Assembly (NCBI GenBank): GCA_026391355.1
Contig: JAPLDH010000051.1
Location: 24,777 to 88,776, forward strand
Direction: 5' to 3'
Source of the DNA: Bacteroidota bacterium
GTDB taxonomy: Bacteria > Bacteroidota > Bacteroidia > Bacteroidales > FEN-979
DNA length: 64,000 nucleotides
A program made the translations under genes and the position numbers. The stretch's first letter is position 1. The number at the start of each line of letters is the position of its first letter. Below the pieces are notes generated by a model. That model saw only the letters and a program-made list of their open reading frames with translations. It ran no database searches and was not told the origin of the DNA. Shown here one piece after another: positions 14,955-23,328 of the stretch.

Positions 14955-15964
14955 TCTCTGTACCATACAAACATAAAATGGCTGCGCATTGTGAGTCTGG
15001 AAGCATTACATCCCTTTTGAACAATGCAGGTCTCGATATTACGGAACCGATGGTTTTCGGTATTTCCAGCGGGCTCTTTTTTGCTTATTTCCATAAGATG
15101 AGATCTTTTACATTTCCGACTTTCATCGTCAGGAATAAACCTGGCCAGATGCGGGAAAATTTCACAAAAAGGACTGGGGTGAAATTCAAAACATACTCAT
15201 TTTCCCATCCGGAAAAAGGATTCCTTGTACTTGATCACCTTCTTGATAGTAATATTCCTGTTGCTGCCCAGGTTGATTTCTACTACATGGATTATATTCC
15301 TTCCTGGGAACGGGTGCATATCAATGTTCACTTTATCGTGGTTGTCGGGAAAGATGATTCGGCCTACCTGGTAAGCGACAGTTACTTTCCGGAACTTGTG
15401 AGTTTGAGGGTCGAATCGTTGAGAAAAGCACGTTTTGCCGGAGGAAACATGTCGCCGAAAGGTTTTTTATTCCATCCTGAATTTATTCCGGAAGAAATTG
15501 ATTATGAAACCGCCATCAGGAAGGGTATCAGGAAAACCTGTTTCAATATGCTGAAAATCCCCATCCCATTCCTTGGCATCAAAGGGATCCGGATGTTTGC
15601 AAAGAAGATCGTGGAATGGCCCGCACTGGCCCGTGATACGGAACATCTCTCACACGAGGTCATGAAGATCAATGTATTACTTGAAGACCAGGGTACAGGC
15701 GGGGCAGGGTTTCGCTTCATGTTTGCTACATTTCTGCAACAGGCAGCCGCAAAGATCAATACACCACAACTGCTTGATTTTTCAAAAAAAATGATGGTTA
15801 TCGGCGATGGCTGGAGGGAATTCTCCCTCCTGGCTGCCCGGTTTGGTAAAAACAGGGATCTCGGTCCCCAGCGTATGAAAGAGCTATCTGACCTGCTAAT
15901 GGATCGTGCAAAAGCAGAAGAACAATATTTTAATGAACTTTATAAAGCAATAAAAGAAATCTGA
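14951..15964 (+). CDS. BtrH-type acyltransferase (BtrH N-terminal + DUF4872)
   Basis: 337 residues. The N-terminus CESGSITSLLNNAG with His13-Cys14-Glu15-Ser16 matches the BtrH N-terminal domain, a papain-like fold. VHINVHFIVVVG and YLVSDSYF supply the expected His and Asp. BtrH in butirosin synthesis moves an acyl group from the carrier protein BtrI to an aminoglycoside. The C-terminal helical part fits DUF4872. An acyl carrier protein gene follows two bases downstream, as expected for this role. The acyl group and acceptor here are unknown. Confidence 0.8.
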   Translation: MISVPYKHKMAAHCESGSITSLLNNAGLDITEPMVFGISSGLFFAYFHKMRSFTFPTFIVRNKPGQMRENFTKRTGVKFKTYSFSHPEKGFLVLDHLLDSNIPVAAQVDFYYMDYIPSWERVHINVHFIVVVGKDDSAYLVSDSYFPELVSLRVESLRKARFAGGNMSPKGFLFHPEFIPEEIDYETAIRKGIRKTCFNMLKIPIPFLGIKGIRMFAKKIVEWPALARDTEHLSHEVMKINVLLEDQGTGGAGFRFMFATFLQQAAAKINTPQLLDFSKKMMVIGDGWREFSLLAARFGKNRDLGPQRMKELSDLLMDRAKAEEQYFNELYKAIKEI

Positions 15965-15966
15965 CT

Positions 15967-16263
15967 ATGACGGATATTCCAAATAACGAACTGAAGAAGG
16001 AAATCAAAATGCTCATTATGAACACCCTCAATATAACCGATGTTAAACCGGAAGACATTGATGAGGGGATTCCCCTTTTTGGGGGTGGAAATGCACTGAC
16101 CCTTGATTCAGTAGACGCACTGGAGATCATTATGGCCATTCAGCGGAATTATCAGATCCGGATAACCGACCAGAGCCAGGCCAGGTACACCCTGCGGTCA
16201 ATAAACAGTATTGCAGAATTCATCGAGACCGAAAGAAAAAACCAGCATCCAGAAAATATTTAG
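15967..16263 (+). CDS. Acyl carrier protein
   Basis: 98 residues. The attachment site is LTLDSVDALEI with Ser48, which would carry phosphopantetheine. The N-terminal helix (ELKKEIKMLIMNTLNI) and the SINSIAEFIE C-terminal helix fit the four-helix ACP fold. It sits two bases after the BtrH-type gene and three before the sulfotransferase. It is not the housekeeping AcpP, which has GADSLD and shorter termini, so it is likely a dedicated carrier. Confidence 0.9.
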   Translation: MTDIPNNELKKEIKMLIMNTLNITDVKPEDIDEGIPLFGGGNALTLDSVDALEIIMAIQRNYQIRITDQSQARYTLRSINSIAEFIETERKNQHPENI

Positions 16264-16266
16264 AAG

Positions 16267-17349
16267 TTGAAACATTCCTATCTGACGGCTGGCATTACGT
16301 TACCCGGTTTCTTACGCTTGTTGCGAAGAAATAAAATTACTTACCATCCGAGGTACCTGATAAGGATACTGGTAATTCTTCAAAGTTCATTCTGGTCTTC
16401 AGTTTTTTCGGTTTTTGAAAAGGTCAGATACAAAAAAAAAATTGAGGAGACCCCTCTTCCCGATGATCCTGTCTTCATTATCGGACACTGGCGTTCAGGA
16501 TCGACATTCCTGCACCAATTATTAAAGCTTGATCCGGAATTGATGACCCCTACCCTTTTCCAGGTTGCCATCCCCGACAGTTTTCTTTACTCTCACCGGT
16601 TCTACAGTCCGATAATGTCTTTACTGGTGAATAAGCACCGCCCGATGGACAATGTCCGTTTGGGTATGGATGAACCACAGGAAGATGAATATGCCCTTTA
16701 CCGGATGACCACCTTCTCCCCTCTGGAAAGACTTGTCTTTCCAAAAAGTGTGGCTTTCTTTCTGAATGATTATGAACCAATTCCCACGAAAGAGAAGGAT
16801 CTATCCATCTGGGAAGAAAAACTGACCTCCTGGTTTAAAAAACTCACCCTGCAATCCGGAAAAACCATAATCTCCAAAAACCCATTTAACTCCTGGCGTA
16901 TCAAAGAACTTTCCAAACTCTTCCCAAATGCCCGTTTCATTCATATTTACCGTAATCCTGTAAAGGTTGTTCCTTCCGCAATCCATATGTGGAAAATAGT
17001 CCACAAGCAAAATTGCCTGAATAGCCTGGGCAAAGCACCTTGCACAGAAGATGTCATATCAATCCTTGATAATCTGCTCCAGGTTATCAGGCAGGACAGC
17101 ACATTTCTCGATAAAGAAAAATTCTATGAAATGCGGTTTGAAGATCTTGAAAAAGATCCGGTTCATGAATTAACTGAACTTTACCGTGCATTTGGCTTAA
17201 AACAGGATAATGATCTTGCTCAGAGGATTGATGAATTCCTTAAAGAAAACAACAACTTTCAGAAAAATACATATCCGCTTTCAAACGGGGATGAAGCCCT
17301 GATCAGGAGGAAGCTGCAACATCACATGGAATATTTTAACTACGAATGA
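16267..17349 (+). CDS. Sulfotransferase family protein
   Basis: 360 residues from a TTG start three bases after the ACP stop. The 5'-phosphosulfate loop is IIGHWRSGSTFLH (about 71-83) and the 3'-phosphate motif FIHIYRNPVKVVPSAIHMW lies further down; KNPFNSWRIKEL is between them. This layout is that of Sulfotransfer_3-type enzymes using PAPS. The N-terminal 60 residues include a hydrophobic stretch that may contact the membrane. Together with an ACP and an acyltransferase it suggests a sulfated acyl product, or use of the PAPS fold on another donor. The acceptor is not predictable. Confidence 0.85.
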   Translation: MKHSYLTAGITLPGFLRLLRRNKITYHPRYLIRILVILQSSFWSSVFSVFEKVRYKKKIEETPLPDDPVFIIGHWRSGSTFLHQLLKLDPELMTPTLFQVAIPDSFLYSHRFYSPIMSLLVNKHRPMDNVRLGMDEPQEDEYALYRMTTFSPLERLVFPKSVAFFLNDYEPIPTKEKDLSIWEEKLTSWFKKLTLQSGKTIISKNPFNSWRIKELSKLFPNARFIHIYRNPVKVVPSAIHMWKIVHKQNCLNSLGKAPCTEDVISILDNLLQVIRQDSTFLDKEKFYEMRFEDLEKDPVHELTELYRAFGLKQDNDLAQRIDEFLKENNNFQKNTYPLSNGDEALIRRKLQHHMEYFNYE

Positions 17350-17472
17350 TTGAATACATTTTGGTCGGAGTGGTTGGATAACTTAGGACATCGGTTTATT
17401 AAAAATATTTTCCCGGTTTTCATATATTTAATCTTTTTTATTCTAAGAATGATGATTTCTAAAATATGAGCT

Positions 17473-18663
17473 ATGGCTATTTCATTACTTGGTCAAGGAT
17501 ATGAAGTAAAATCTGAATTTTCTGTCGGAAACATGCTGATAAAGTTTCTTGCAGATAAAGATTTTAATACATTCACAGGAATTTTTGCTTTTGCTAGCCA
17601 ATCAGGTGTAAAAGGTCTTGCTAAATATTTAGAGGCGTCTATGAAACATCTGACTGGGGGTATTCATTTAATTGTAGGTGTTGACCAGAAAGGGACATCA
17701 AAGGAGGCCTTAGATACCTTGTTGAAAATTGGTGCCAAGACATTTATCTATTATCAGCCTTCATTACCTATTTTTCATCCAAAAATATACTTGTTTGAAG
17801 GGAGACTGAAATCGGAACTTATCATTGGGTCATCAAATCTTACTTCCCAGGGACTTTTCTCAAATGTTGAGACATCCTTGTTAATAAGCACGGAGCATAC
17901 AAATGAAGGTGGTATTGGTATTATCAATGAGCTTAAAGAATATTTTAAAGGCTTATTTGATTTTACTGATCCTAACCTAAAAGCCCTTACTCGGGAGCTA
18001 ATTGATGATCTTGTTGAGACGCATATTGTTCCATTAGAGGAGGAACGCCGTGTACTCCAAGACAAATCTGATAAGGAAGATAGAAAAGCGACTAAAAAAA
18101 TTATCTTAAAAATGTTTCCTGAAAGAGGTGTTCCCAAAATTCCCTTTGAATTTCTACAACGTTCTATTGTCAAGAGACCTCCTCAACCTAAAATGGCAAT
18201 AACGTCATATGTTAACCAGACCATTTCGAAAGGAAATTTGGTTTGGGTTAGAAGGAACCTTCCTTCATCAAGTGTTCAGGTAGGAGGAGATGGGACGAAT
18301 CCAACTGGAGGTCTACGCTTGGTTCAGGATAATTTCACTGTGAAGGGAATAAAAATTGACCAGACTGTTTATTTTAGAAATGTTTTATTCGGGAGATACA
18401 CATGGAAACCGGTAAAATCTACTCCTTTTGTTGAGACAACAAAAATCCCATTTGAAATTATTATCAAAGGGGCATATATCGGGCTCTTCGATTTAGAGGT
18501 TAGACATAAACCTAGTGGAGAAGCAGGTCAAGGTAATTATACAACCTCTATTTCATGGGGAGACATAAGTGAAGTTATAAGAGAAACAAATCTCACCGGT
18601 TCAAGGCTAGAACTTTATGAGCCAAAAAGGAAGGGCAAACCCTTTCTCATTTTCATTTTCTGA
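17473..18663 (+). CDS. PLD-type (NgoFVII/BfiI-like) restriction endonuclease
   Basis: 396 residues. The single phospholipase-D half-site is FHPKIYLFEGRLKSELIIGS (His102, Lys104) followed by SNLT (Asn122) and Glu133. One half-site per chain means the active site would form at a dimer interface, as in BfiI and NgoFVII. The C-terminal half has no catalytic motif and would serve DNA recognition. It lies beside a controller-type regulator and an adenine methylase, which supports a type II restriction role. The AT-rich composition contrasts with the genes to the left. Confidence 0.8.
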   Translation: MAISLLGQGYEVKSEFSVGNMLIKFLADKDFNTFTGIFAFASQSGVKGLAKYLEASMKHLTGGIHLIVGVDQKGTSKEALDTLLKIGAKTFIYYQPSLPIFHPKIYLFEGRLKSELIIGSSNLTSQGLFSNVETSLLISTEHTNEGGIGIINELKEYFKGLFDFTDPNLKALTRELIDDLVETHIVPLEEERRVLQDKSDKEDRKATKKIILKMFPERGVPKIPFEFLQRSIVKRPPQPKMAITSYVNQTISKGNLVWVRRNLPSSSVQVGGDGTNPTGGLRLVQDNFTVKGIKIDQTVYFRNVLFGRYTWKPVKSTPFVETTKIPFEIIIKGAYIGLFDLEVRHKPSGEAGQGNYTTSISWGDISEVIRETNLTGSRLELYEPKRKGKPFLIFIF

Positions 18664-18737
18664 GATGGTTAATATTTCAACAACCGATTGTTAGTAACTC
18701 TTCTTAAATAAGTATCGATTAGTTCATTTTAACTTAT

Positions 18738-18762
18738 TACCTTTGGACTGAAGTTGTCCAAA
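18738..18762 (+). promoter_or_regulatory. Autoregulatory operator overlapping the -7 box
   Basis: TACCTTTGG (18738-18746) is a -7 box. Overlapping it, TTTGGAC (18742-18748) and GTCCAAA (18756-18762) form a perfect 7-7-7 inverted repeat ending one base before the ATG of the controller gene. Binding there would block both the promoter and the start codon. Confidence 0.7.
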
Positions 18763-18763
18763 A

Positions 18764-19081
18764 ATGAAAATAGAAAAAACATTCGGAGAAACAGTCAAAA
18801 AAATCCGTGAGGAAAAAAATCTGACCTTACGAGAAGTGGCTGAATCATTATGCATAGACACTTCTATGCTTGGTAAAATCGAAAAAAACAACCGAAAACC
18901 TACTAAAGCATTTATCAATAAATTTGCTAAGTTGTTCAAAGTAGATGATAAAGATTTGACAATTGCCTTTTTAAGCGACACAGTCGCTTATCAGGTCTTG
19001 GAAGAAGAAGATTATGCCAGTGAAGTTTTAAAAGTCGCAGAGCAAAAAGTAAAGTATTCTAAAACTCAAAAGAACTCTTAA
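18764..19081 (+). CDS. XRE-family HTH regulator (restriction-modification controller)
   Basis: 105 residues. The HTH spans about residues 6-60: TVKKIREEKNLTLREVAESL then DTSMLGKIEKNNRKPT, followed by LAKLFKV-like residues closing the five-helix Cro/CI fold. It is slightly longer than classic C proteins. It starts directly behind a perfect inverted repeat and ends three bases before the methylase ATG, so it is co-transcribed with the methylase and probably represses this promoter. It could also set the timing of nuclease versus methylase expression. Confidence 0.85.
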   Translation: MKIEKTFGETVKKIREEKNLTLREVAESLCIDTSMLGKIEKNNRKPTKAFINKFAKLFKVDDKDLTIAFLSDTVAYQVLEEEDYASEVLKVAEQKVKYSKTQKNS

Positions 19082-19083
19082 TT

Positions 19084-20709
19084 ATGAAGCTCATCACTGA
19101 AGCAACATCCGAAAAATTAAGAGGTGGATTCTATACCCCCGAACCAATTGCAGAGTTTGTTTTGCGTTGGGGAGTTAATGGCTGTAATGATTTTGATATT
19201 TTAGAGCCAAGTTGTGGCAATGGAGTGTTTTTAGAGCAAATTAAGATTCACAAACTGGAATATAAATCTATTACAGCTATTGAGTTGGATGAAATCGAAG
19301 CTGAAAAGGCAGATAAAATCTGCTTGGAAAATAAACAAGTCATTAATGACGATTTTCACACGTATTGCAATAATACTTTTCAACGATTCGACTTAATAAT
19401 CGGAAACCCACCTTACATACGCTATCAATTCTTTGATAGAAAACAGCAAATCGAAGCTGGTGACATTTTCATTAAAGCTGGTCTGACCTATTCTAAATTA
19501 ACAAACGCCTGGGTTTCATTTGTTGTTGGTTCTTCGATACTGCTTAAAGACAAAGGAGGTAAAATTGGTTTTGTTCTACCTGCTGAAATTTTGCAAGTTT
19601 CATTTGCACAACAATTAAGGAATTTTATTGCACATTTTTACAACAAAATCAATATAATTTCTTTTGAAAAACTCGTATTTTCTGATATTCAACAAGAAGT
19701 TGTGTTGTTGCTTTGTGAAAAAAACAACTCTAAAGATCATAATATTGAACATATTGAATTGAGAGATGCCGGTGAGTTGAAAATGCTGGATGTTGAAAAA
19801 TTATTAAGTCCTCAAAAGAAAATAGATTTTAAATCTAACAAATGGACTTTCTATTTTTTAGAGCAGGAAGAAATTGATTTTCTAGAAACCATTGCAGAAA
19901 GAAGAAAAATTTTTACACTTGGTAAATTCGCTAATGTTGAAGTTGGTATAACAACTGGCTCTAACGACTTTTTTACCGTTCCTCTTTCAACAGTTGAAGA
20001 ATACGACCTGGGGCAATATGCAAAGCCGATGGTTGGCAGAAGTGTTCAAGTAAACAGCGTTATTTTTAACGAACAGGATTGGGAGAAAAATAAATATTCA
20101 AAAGCGAAAGCACATTTACTGGTTTTTCCGGAAAAACAAAAACTAAATCAGAAAAATGGAGCTATTAAATATATTGCTAAAGGTGAAAGCTTAGGTATTC
20201 ATAAGGGCTATAAAACTGGTATTCGCGATGATTGGTTCGTTGTGCCATCTTTGAAAATTTCAGACGCTCTTTTTATTAGAAGGAACAATTTATATCCACG
20301 TTTGATAATTAATGAAGCTAAAGCATTTACAACAGATACTATGCACCGTGTGTTCTTAAAACCGGGAACAGACATTAAAGCATTTACAGCTAGTTATTAC
20401 AACTCCCTTTCACTTGCATTTACAGAAGTTTGTGGCCGTAGCCATGGTGGCGGTGTTTTAGAACTAATGCCAAATGAAACAGAAAGAATCTTATTGCCTT
20501 ACCATAACTACAATGCAAAGTTGCTTACACAGATTGACAATTTAATTCGAGGCAAGACCAACATTGAAGAAGTTCTAAAAATTACAAACGAAATAATTTT
20601 GAAACAGCACTATGGCATGACTCAAAATGAAATCGATCTTGCTCATGGCATTTGGAAAAAACTTTCTTACAGACGACTAAACAGAGGAAAATCTGACCTA
20701 CACCCTTGA
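19084..20709 (+). CDS. N6-adenine DNA methyltransferase (Eco57I/gamma type)
   Basis: 541 residues. YTPEPIAEFVLRW opens the SAM region; motif I is ILEPSCGNG (39-47); catalytic motif IV is NPPY (108-111) within LIIGNPPYIRYQF. GGKIGFVLPAEILQ and the C-terminal region resemble the recognition part of Eco57I/TaqI-type enzymes (KTGIRDDWFVVP, RLIINEAKAF). It is expected to methylate adenine in the site cut by the PLD-type nuclease. No specificity subunit gene is present, so recognition is in this chain. Confidence 0.88.
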   Translation: MKLITEATSEKLRGGFYTPEPIAEFVLRWGVNGCNDFDILEPSCGNGVFLEQIKIHKLEYKSITAIELDEIEAEKADKICLENKQVINDDFHTYCNNTFQRFDLIIGNPPYIRYQFFDRKQQIEAGDIFIKAGLTYSKLTNAWVSFVVGSSILLKDKGGKIGFVLPAEILQVSFAQQLRNFIAHFYNKINIISFEKLVFSDIQQEVVLLLCEKNNSKDHNIEHIELRDAGELKMLDVEKLLSPQKKIDFKSNKWTFYFLEQEEIDFLETIAERRKIFTLGKFANVEVGITTGSNDFFTVPLSTVEEYDLGQYAKPMVGRSVQVNSVIFNEQDWEKNKYSKAKAHLLVFPEKQKLNQKNGAIKYIAKGESLGIHKGYKTGIRDDWFVVPSLKISDALFIRRNNLYPRLIINEAKAFTTDTMHRVFLKPGTDIKAFTASYYNSLSLAFTEVCGRSHGGGVLELMPNETERILLPYHNYNAKLLTQIDNLIRGKTNIEEVLKITNEIILKQHYGMTQNEIDLAHGIWKKLSYRRLNRGKSDLHP

Positions 20710-20805
20710 TATTATTTATTTTTTTTGGTATTTACCTGGACAAAAATTTCTTTTAAACAGGTGGGACAGAAACCTAAAAACGACTCAAAGGCATGAGCAT
20801 CATGT

Positions 20806-20931
20806 ATGAATAATTCACAAATCTATGCAGCCATAACCGAAAAGATAATTGCTAACCTCGAAACAGCCGGAACCTGGATGAAACTCCTTGCCGTTTCCGG
20901 TTTCCCCTCCCCTGTCATACCATTGGAATAG
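20806..20931 (+). pseudogene. Truncated ArdC-like antirestriction protein start
   Basis: This 41-codon frame reads MNNSQIYAAITEKIIANLET, then AGTWMKL and a short tail before a stop. The pattern Y..(I/V)T..II..LE.G..W resembles the N-terminal ssDNA-binding domain of ArdC-type antirestriction proteins of conjugative elements, which are normally about 300 residues. Only the beginning remains. It lies about 100 bases after the DNA methylase, so it may mark the edge of a mobile element that brought the restriction system. The family call rests on a short stretch. Confidence 0.5.
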
Positions 20932-21160
20932 AACGAAACCAGGAATTCAAAATGCAAAATGCACAATTCAAAATGCAGGAATGAAATAATGAGGACATGA
21001 TGCAATAGTTACCGCCCGATTTTTTGCCCAAACTTAAGGATTTCGCATACGTAATAATGCGTAATTGACTTCAGAATCAGGCATGATTTGAATTACCCCG
21101 GACTTCATTGTTCATAATTTGTTAATCGATATTCTTAATTCCCCTGAAAGGTTTTTTCCT
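20932..21160. other. Gap with GCAAAAT heptamers
   Basis: AATTCAAAATGCAAAATGC-type units occupy 20943-20980. The rest is AT-rich with no supported gene; a short imperfect dyad lies around TACGTAATAATGCGTA (about 21045-21065). Confidence 0.6.
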
Positions 21161-21163
21161 AAG

Positions 21164-21193
21164 TTTGTCTTTGAAAAAACGTAGTACCTTTGG
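21164..21193 (+). promoter_or_regulatory. Full Bacteroidota promoter (TTTG-17-TACCTTTGG)
   Basis: A -33 TTTG (21164-21167) and a -7 TACCTTTGG (21185-21193) are separated by 17 bases, ahead of the outer-membrane protein start at 21228. Confidence 0.65.
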
Positions 21194-21227
21194 AGTTAAA
21201 TAGCATCCTCAAATCAGAAAGATCTCC

Positions 21228-21914
21228 ATGAAAAAAAACATTTCAGCTCTCATCATTGCCCTGTTTGCGGTTTTTTCATCTTCCTATGGCCAGGATACCA
21301 TAAAAAGTGCAGGTGCATTTCACCCTAATTACATCGAGAGCGGGTTTTATATAAAAGTTGGGCCTGTTTTTCCAATGAACAAATTTACAACTCAGCAACG
21401 GCTAAAAATATCATCCTCATCAGGTTACAGTATCTACGACCCGGCCAAAATGGGAGCAGCCATGGACATGGGGTACTTAATTTATCTTGGACCTTCGTTT
21501 GCCGGTAATCACATGCGGGCCGGGATAGATGCTACTTTTCTATCACTGTTTTTCAATCCTTCCAAACATGATTCCACAACAGGGTCAGATCAGAAAAAAT
21601 ACTGGTATTATTTTGCCGGGCAAAAGTTCGGCCCTGTTCTGACAATCAATCCGGTGGATCGCCTGATGATCGACCTTTCTTATAAACTAAATGCCAATAT
21701 CGGTTTTGTTCATCATCCTGTAGGAACCGGATGGAAAGACGAATGGGGTCATTACCTTACTTCCAATGAGGTCAGCATGAACATCCGTTACAGGATCATC
21801 CTCTTTTCATGTCAATATAATTTTGGTACGATAACATACGACAACTTCGGTTCTGCGTTCAAATACAAAATAGAAAATAGCACTCTCAGGATCCTGATAG
21901 GATTCAGCTTCTGA
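21228..21914 (+). CDS. Putative outer-membrane beta-barrel protein
   Basis: 228 residues with a signal peptide ending SSYGQ. The body alternates polar and aromatic residues (YIKVGPVFPM, MGYLIYLGPSF, MIDLSYKLNANIGFV, MNIRYRIILFSCQYNFG) and ends in LRILIGFSF, with a C-terminal Phe as the BAM signal. It fits a small eight- to ten-strand barrel. It lies 19 bases before the PaaK-like ligase gene, so they may be one transcript. Ligand unknown. Confidence 0.65.
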   Translation: MKKNISALIIALFAVFSSSYGQDTIKSAGAFHPNYIESGFYIKVGPVFPMNKFTTQQRLKISSSSGYSIYDPAKMGAAMDMGYLIYLGPSFAGNHMRAGIDATFLSLFFNPSKHDSTTGSDQKKYWYYFAGQKFGPVLTINPVDRLMIDLSYKLNANIGFVHHPVGTGWKDEWGHYLTSNEVSMNIRYRIILFSCQYNFGTITYDNFGSAFKYKIENSTLRILIGFSF

Positions 21915-21933
21915 AAGAACCACATCATACCCA

Positions 21934-23244
21934 ATGGAAATAAACAACTACTTGCCTGAAATTGAGAGAGAGCCAATCCGGGAGATCATAAAATTTCAGG
22001 AGAATCAATTATGTAAACTGCTTGCTTATCTCAAGGAGCACTCACCATTTTATTCAGCTCTTTTCAGAAATGAAAAGATCAATCCTGACAAGATCAAAAG
22101 CATTGAAGATCTTCATCACATCCCGGTAACCACCAAGAATCACCTTCAAAAAAGCAATGAAGCTTTCATATGTGTACCAAAGGAAAAGATCATTGATTAC
22201 ATTACCACATCAGGAACCATGGGGGATCCTGTCACATTTGCAATGACCGATAAAGATCTTGAGCGATTGGCATACAATGAAGCTATTTCATTCGTTTGTG
22301 CTGAAGGATCAAGATCGGATATTTACCAGTTGATGACCACGATCGACCGCCGGTTTATGGCCGGATTGGCCTATTTTATCGGAATCAGGAAACTTGGCGC
22401 CGGGATCGTGAGGGTGGGCAACGGAATTCCTGAACTACAATGGGAAACCATTCACCGGATTCATCCGAATGCGATCATTGCGGTTCCTTCCTTCATCCTG
22501 AAAATTATTGAATATGCCGAACAGCATGACATAGATTATAAGGGAAGCAGTATCGTTAAAGCTGTTTGTATCGGTGAACCCTTACGAAACAATGATTTTT
22601 CCCTGAATACCCTGGGAAGAAGGATCAATGAAAAATGGCCAATCCGGCTGTTTTCTACATATGCTTCAACGGAAATGGCTACCTCGTTTACAGAGTGTGG
22701 TGAGGGACATGGGGGACATCATCATCCGGAACTGATCATCGTTGAATTCCTCAACGAACATGATTTACCTGTAAAAGAGGGTGAACCCGGTGAGGTGACC
22801 ATTACTACCCTGGGAGTTGAAGGAATGCCACTTTTACGGTTTAAAACCGGTGATATCTGTCATCATTTCACGGAACCCTGCAAATGCGGCCGTTCGACCA
22901 TGCGTTTAGGCCCGGTCATCGGCCGTAAGAAGCAGATGATCAAGTACAAGGGTACCACATTATACCCACCTGCATTTTATGACATTCTCGATAATATTGA
23001 ATATATATCCAATTATGTGGTTGAGGTCTATACAAATTCCATTGGAACAGATGAGATACTGATCCATGTCGGAAGCAGATCGCCGATCGATGAACGTGAA
23101 AAAGACATCAAGGATCATTTCCGTGCGCGGTTGCGTGTTGCTCCGCTCATAAGTTTCAAAACAACCGAAGCCATCCAGAAGATCCAGTTCCCTGAACTGA
23201 GCCGCAAACCGGTAATGTTCATCGATAACAGGGAGAAAAAGTAA
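21934..23244 (+). CDS. Phenylacetate-CoA ligase-like adenylate-forming enzyme
   Basis: 436 residues, the usual size of the PaaK family. The ATP loop is TTSGTMGDP (91-99); YASTEMAT (about 242-249) is the adenylation motif; RFKTGDICHHF followed by CKCGRSTMRLGPVIGR is the Cys-containing hinge of PaaK-like ligases. KYKGTTLYPPAFYDIL leads into the small C-terminal domain. It would activate an aromatic or other carboxylic acid as an AMP ester and then transfer it to CoA or a carrier protein. The ACP at 15.97 kb is a possible acceptor, but the restriction island separates them. Confidence 0.85.
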   Translation: MEINNYLPEIEREPIREIIKFQENQLCKLLAYLKEHSPFYSALFRNEKINPDKIKSIEDLHHIPVTTKNHLQKSNEAFICVPKEKIIDYITTSGTMGDPVTFAMTDKDLERLAYNEAISFVCAEGSRSDIYQLMTTIDRRFMAGLAYFIGIRKLGAGIVRVGNGIPELQWETIHRIHPNAIIAVPSFILKIIEYAEQHDIDYKGSSIVKAVCIGEPLRNNDFSLNTLGRRINEKWPIRLFSTYASTEMATSFTECGEGHGGHHHPELIIVEFLNEHDLPVKEGEPGEVTITTLGVEGMPLLRFKTGDICHHFTEPCKCGRSTMRLGPVIGRKKQMIKYKGTTLYPPAFYDILDNIEYISNYVVEVYTNSIGTDEILIHVGSRSPIDEREKDIKDHFRARLRVAPLISFKTTEAIQKIQFPELSRKPVMFIDNREKK

Positions 23245-23275
23245 AAAAATGATAGTATCTTATTTAGATTTATTA

Positions 23276-23284
23276 TAAATTTGC
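23276..23284 (+). promoter_or_regulatory. -7 box (TAAATTTGC)
   Basis: A perfect TAnnTTTGC match about 45 bases before the start at 23329. Confidence 0.5.
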
Positions 23285-23328
23285 CAGGTAAAAGTAACCT
23301 AATCTGAAACCATTAAACCTAAGAACAT

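Noticed and set aside
20823..21005. Minus-strand ORF of 60 codons
   Set aside because: It reads through the GCAAAAT heptamers on the antisense strand; the ArdC-like frame on the plus strand is better supported.
12000..23244. Flexirubin or aryl-polyene pigment cluster
   Set aside because: There is an ACP, an acyltransferase and a ligase, but no ketosynthase, ammonia-lyase, dehydratase or reductase genes, so this assignment is not supported.
23245..23328. Riboswitch or tRNA in intergenic gaps
   Set aside because: I looked at the gaps for cloverleaf and conserved aptamer patterns and found none.
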